From Stigmatella aurantiaca (GTDB lineage: Bacteria > Myxococcota > Myxococcia > Myxococcales > Myxococcaceae), in NCBI RefSeq assembly GCF_900109545.1, contig NZ_FOAP01000023.1, forward strand, positions 89,118 through 153,117: 64,000 bases of DNA, in the 5' to 3' direction. Below, piece after piece: positions 61,404-64,000 of the stretch. Made by a program: the position numbers and the translations under genes. The notes under the pieces were generated by a model that was given only the letters and a program-made list of their open reading frames with translations, had not been told where the DNA came from and did not search any database. Numbering within the stretch: position 1 is the first letter of the stretch; every line of letters starts with the position of its first letter.

Positions 61404-61892
61404 GTGGCTAACCTATCTGTCGAAGGCGGAGGACGGCGGCGTGAGCTGAACCTCGCGCTCGAAGCCCTCCATTTTGCGTTTCGCGCGGTGGTCGAGGGAC
61501 CGGACACGGCGCTCGCCGAGCGCGGCTTGTCGCGTGTCCATCACCGGATCCTGTATTTCATCGCGAAGACGCCAGGCCTCCGCGTGAACGAGTTGCGCGC
61601 CACGCTAGGCGTCACAAAGCAGGCCATGAACGCGCCGCTCCGGGAGCTGACCGAGCGGGGGCTCGTGTCCATGACCGTCGATGAAGCAGACCGCCGGAGC
61701 AAACATCTCCATCTCACCGCGCATGGCCGCGCCCTCGAAGAGCGGCTCTCGGGGGAGCAGCGGGACCTGTTCGCCCGCGTGTTCCGGAAGGCCGGAAAGG
61801 ACAAGGAGCAGGCCTGGCACGAGGTGATGCGCCTGCTCACCGGCGATGCTGAGGGGGAGGAAGGGCACAGAGGGGCCAAGAAAGGCCGCTGA
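61404..61892 (+). CDS. MarR-family transcriptional regulator
   Basis: 162 residues, GTG start. Winged helix-turn-helix: LSRVHHRILYFIAKTPGLRVNELRATLGVTKQAMNAPLRELTERGLVSMTVDEADRRSKHLHLTAHG, followed by a C-terminal helix and a basic tail. Repressor of the divergent SnoaL-GST-cupin operon by inference. Ligand unknown, probably a phenolic or oxidant. Confidence 0.92.
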   Translation: MANLSVEGGGRRRELNLALEALHFAFRAVVEGPDTALAERGLSRVHHRILYFIAKTPGLRVNELRATLGVTKQAMNAPLRELTERGLVSMTVDEADRRSKHLHLTAHGRALEERLSGEQRDLFARVFRKAGKDKEQAWHEVMRLLTGDAEGEEGHRGAKKGR

Positions 61893-62004
61893 CGGGGCCG
61901 CGAGTGATGATCCCGGCCGGTGGCGGCCCCCTAAGAGTTTTGGGGTGGCCCTCGCGCCGGGGCCCACCTCCCAGGCAGCGTGGGCAATCCTAGGTGCTCC
62001 AGAT

Positions 62005-62119
62005 CTGAAGCATCCCCTCATTTCGACGAAGCCCAATGATTTCAAGAGGTTACAAACCAAACGGGCTGTAGGAATCCCCAGTAATTTCGGGCACTTGCGA
62101 AAATGAGGGGATGCTTCAG
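62005..62119. repeat. 115-bp element with 21-bp terminal inverted repeats
   Basis: Left end CTGAAGCATCCCCTCATTTCG (62005-62025) and right end 62098-62119 are inverted copies differing by one base. Interior is AT-richer and non-coding. The right end lies at the point where the transposase frame stops (stop codon 62116-62118). Size and ends resemble a MITE or paired IS ends; no target duplication was seen. Confidence 0.65.
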
Positions 62120-63377
62120 GCTGGCGTCGGCTCCTGGCCATGCTTGGAGCGCACAGGCGCCACAAACAGCTCCACGCCTCGCTGCTCTACCTGCTCCATG
62201 TCCTCCCGGCAGAAGTAGCCCGAGTCGGCGCTCAGCTGCTTGGGCACCAGTCCCGTGTTGGCCTCTACCTGCTTCACCATCGGCTCCAACTGCCGCGCAT
62301 CGCTCGGACTTTGCCCCACCGCCTGCGCCACAATCAGCTGCGTGTCGGCGTCCACCGCCACCTGCGCGTTGTAGGACTGCTGGAAGCTACCTCCCCGCGG
62401 CATGATTCGAGACTCGGGGTCTGTGAAGTTGCGCTGCACCTTCGAGTTCGGCTTGGCCTCCTCGGGCTTCTGGCCCTTCTGCTCGGCCTTCTCCCGTGCC
62501 TCCTGCTCCAACTCCTGTTGGGCCTTGCGTATCCTCTTCAACCGCTTTTCCTTCTCGGCCGCCAGCGCCACCTTTTTGTCCGCCTCCAGCCGGCGCTTGG
62601 CCTGCTTCAGCCGCTCAGCTCGGATGGCCGGGTCCGCCAGTTCCTCGGGCAGCTCGTCCCCCGCTGTCCTTTACCGTAGCGTTCGTCCTCCTCGGCATCC
62701 AACGCTGCGGCCTCTTCCAGTAGCTTCTTCACCTGCTCGTGCAGCTTCCGGGTCGCCTCGTCCATCCTCCCGTAGCTCATCGCCTTGTGCTTGCTCGCAT
62801 TGGCTTTCATCTTCGTGCCGTCCACCGACAAGTGTCCCACCTTCTTCAGCCCTGCCTCGATGGCCACCCTCAGCGTGTCCACGAACAGCACTCGGAAGGC
62901 CTCCAGGTGTCTCACCCGGAAGGTGCACAGCGTGTCGTGGTCCGGCCTCTCTCCTCCTGCCAAGTAGCGGAAGCCCAGGTCCGTCTCGCACCGCCTCGCT
63001 ATCTCCCGGCTGCTATTGACCCCTCGCGCGTACGCGTACATCAGCAGCAGCGTCATCATCACCGGGTGGTAGGGCGGCTGCCCGCACTCCTTCGTGTACG
63101 CCTTGAGCACCGCGCTGAAGTCCAGCACCCCCGCCAAGTCTGCGAAGAAGCACGCCAGGTGCTTCTCCCCCAGTACCTCTCGCGTGTACTGCGGCAGTAA
63201 CTGCCCTTGCTCCGACTGCCACGGCCGGAACAGCCTGGGGGACACGAAGCGCCCTGACCTCCTGGTTCCTTCCTCTGCTTCCTCCGGCTTCTGGCGGGTG
63301 GGCACTTCCAACAGCGCCCTCTGCTCGGCTGCTTTCGGGGGCGGGCCTCGGCTCATGCCCGCTTTCAACCACACCAC
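62116..63377 (-). pseudogene. IS1182-like transposase, frameshifted and truncated
   Basis: N-terminal half in one frame: LLPQYTREVLGEKHLACFFADLAGVLDF, YHPVMMTLLLMYAYARGVNSSREIARR (transposase N-domain), SVDGTKMKANASKHKAMSYGRM (DDE Asp). At the C5/G5 run at 62658-62662 the frame shifts; the second half carries ADPAIRAERLKQAKRRLEAD, NAQVAVDADTQLIVAQAV (second Asp) and SADSGYF. It stops at PVRSKHGQEPTPA where the inverted-repeat element begins, so the usual C-terminal Glu region is missing. Restoring a sixth G would rejoin the frames. Confidence 0.85.
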
Positions 63378-63382
63378 GTCCT

Positions 63383-63605
63383 ATGTGGGAAGCACTACCC
63401 TCCAGGTTCTCCGACAAGCTCCTAGGCAGAGACGCCCATGCGCCAGAGCACGACGGCCGCGAGCATCAACGGTGGGTGGTGGAGCAGACCCACACGTGGC
63501 TCCACCGGCAGTCTTCCGCGTCTTCGGGAATAAGCGAGGCTCTGGTCCTCATAATACAGGCCTAGCCTCTCTTCCATCCTCTCCTGCAAGGACAACCTGA
63601 GCAGG
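63383..63605 (+). pseudogene. IS5-family transposase C-terminal relic
   Basis: HQRWVVEQTHTWLHR (about 63464-63508) matches the RWVVERTHAWLH block that ends IS5-type transposases. After it the frame shifts and contains stop codons while weak similarity (RRLPRLRE..., SSILSC) continues to about 63600. No start and no DDE core. Confidence 0.6.
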
Positions 63606-64000
63606 GGTGAACCCAAAGGGAGCTTGCACCTCTGCTCCTGCCCCCGGCCACTGCCCAGAAGTCCATCGTCAGCGGCCCCCTCAGCCTCTCTGCTTCAGCA
63701 TTCACCCTATGCGCCTCAGTGGGGTCTCCATCAAGGCGCGGTATTACGCCAACCCGGTAAGTGAATATTTGGGGGCCGCAGGCCTGAGCCAGAGAGGGAT
63801 TCAGGCTACCTTCTCCTGGGGGGGCCTGGGTCCGCGATAGAGAGGTTCGGTGAAAGCCGGGCCGCCGACCAGTCCCCAGGAACCTCGGAAGAGCAGCAAC
63901 CCGCCCCTAGCCCGGATCGGTCACACCGGGGACGGAGATAGGGCTGGTGTCGTAGCGGAGCCCGCGGAGGCCCTCGCGCCTTGCCTGGTGTCGGTTCTGA
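63606..64000 (+). ncRNA. non-coding structured stretch, possible group II intron 5' part
   Basis: No gene is supported in these 395 bases. From 63845 the + strand folds strongly: GGTTCGG-TGAAAG-CCGGGCC is a 7-bp hairpin whose GUGAAAG loop recalls group II intron domain I; GTCCCC pairs with GGGGAC further on, and CCCGG with CCGGG between them. The window ends inside it, so an encoded reverse transcriptase could lie just outside. Low certainty; a retron leader is another option. Confidence 0.3.

Noticed and set aside
63607..63840. 77-codon + strand frame at the right end
   Set aside because: No SD, no homology pattern, and it overlaps the structured non-coding stretch.

Overview
The window is a GC-rich chromosomal segment, most likely from a myxobacterium of the Cystobacterineae (Myxococcus, Stigmatella, Cystobacter or Archangium type). 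The signs are very high GC with strong third-position bias, many lipoproteins and PEGA-type proteins, a MopE-like cysteine motif, orphan PAS/GAF histidine kinases, a pullulanase with a MYXO-CTERM-like tail, and a lipoprotein nuclease toxin with an Imm11-type immunity gene. No tRNA, rRNA or CRISPR was seen. The genus is inference.

Layout. 1-7.3 kb: MopE-motif lipoprotein, PEGA protein, M20 peptidase, host-attachment/baeRF protein, chemoreceptor, HAD phosphatase, GST, degenerate class III cyclase. 7.6-13.9 kb: lipase-like hydrolase, a probable redox/stress run (Dps, GST, SelO), inorganic pyrophosphatase, CHAD protein, coiled-coil lipoprotein. 14-21 kb: YegD-type Hsp70 overlapping an AftB-like membrane glycosyltransferase, an outer-membrane protein, a large hybrid histidine-sensing kinase. 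21-27 kb: RCC1 lipoprotein, DEAD-box helicase, HEAT-like protein, methyltransferase, then a pterin group (PTPS-III-like gene and SDR, with QueD convergent). 27-35 kb: OmpA lipoprotein, TonB-domain/TonB-receptor fusion and lipoprotein in one operon; chalcone-isomerase-like, SnoaL-like, alpha/beta hydrolase and FliB-like genes.

35.3-52.8 kb is a maltodextrin utilisation locus: a secreted pullulanase on one strand and, on the other, a lipoprotein, a lipoprotein alpha-amylase, MalK-MalE-MalF-MalG, a glucodextranase-C-like protein, a large outer-membrane barrel and a second glucodextranase-C-like lipoprotein. Extracellular starch or pullulan would be cut, the dextrins bound and passed through the barrel, trimmed in the periplasm and imported by the ABC transporter. 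An oppositely oriented toxin/immunity cassette (SitA-like lipoprotein with AHH nuclease domain plus Imm11) lies between the last two genes. MalF carries a ~375-residue N-terminal sensor-like extension.

52.8-61.9 kb is more accessory: alpha/beta hydrolase with divergent AraC regulator; an AhpD-like gene and an ECF41 sigma-factor gene broken by an internal deletion, with a recognisable ECF41-type promoter in front; an esterase; a relic of the glucodextranase-C family; a PAS kinase; a racemase; a frameshifted lipoprotein; and a cupin-GST-SnoaL operon divergent from marR. The right end (62-64 kb) is mobile-element debris: a 115-bp element with 21-bp inverted termini abutting a frameshifted, truncated IS1182-like transposase, an IS5-type relic, and a structured non-coding stretch at the edge that may be the start of a group II intron or other retroelement.
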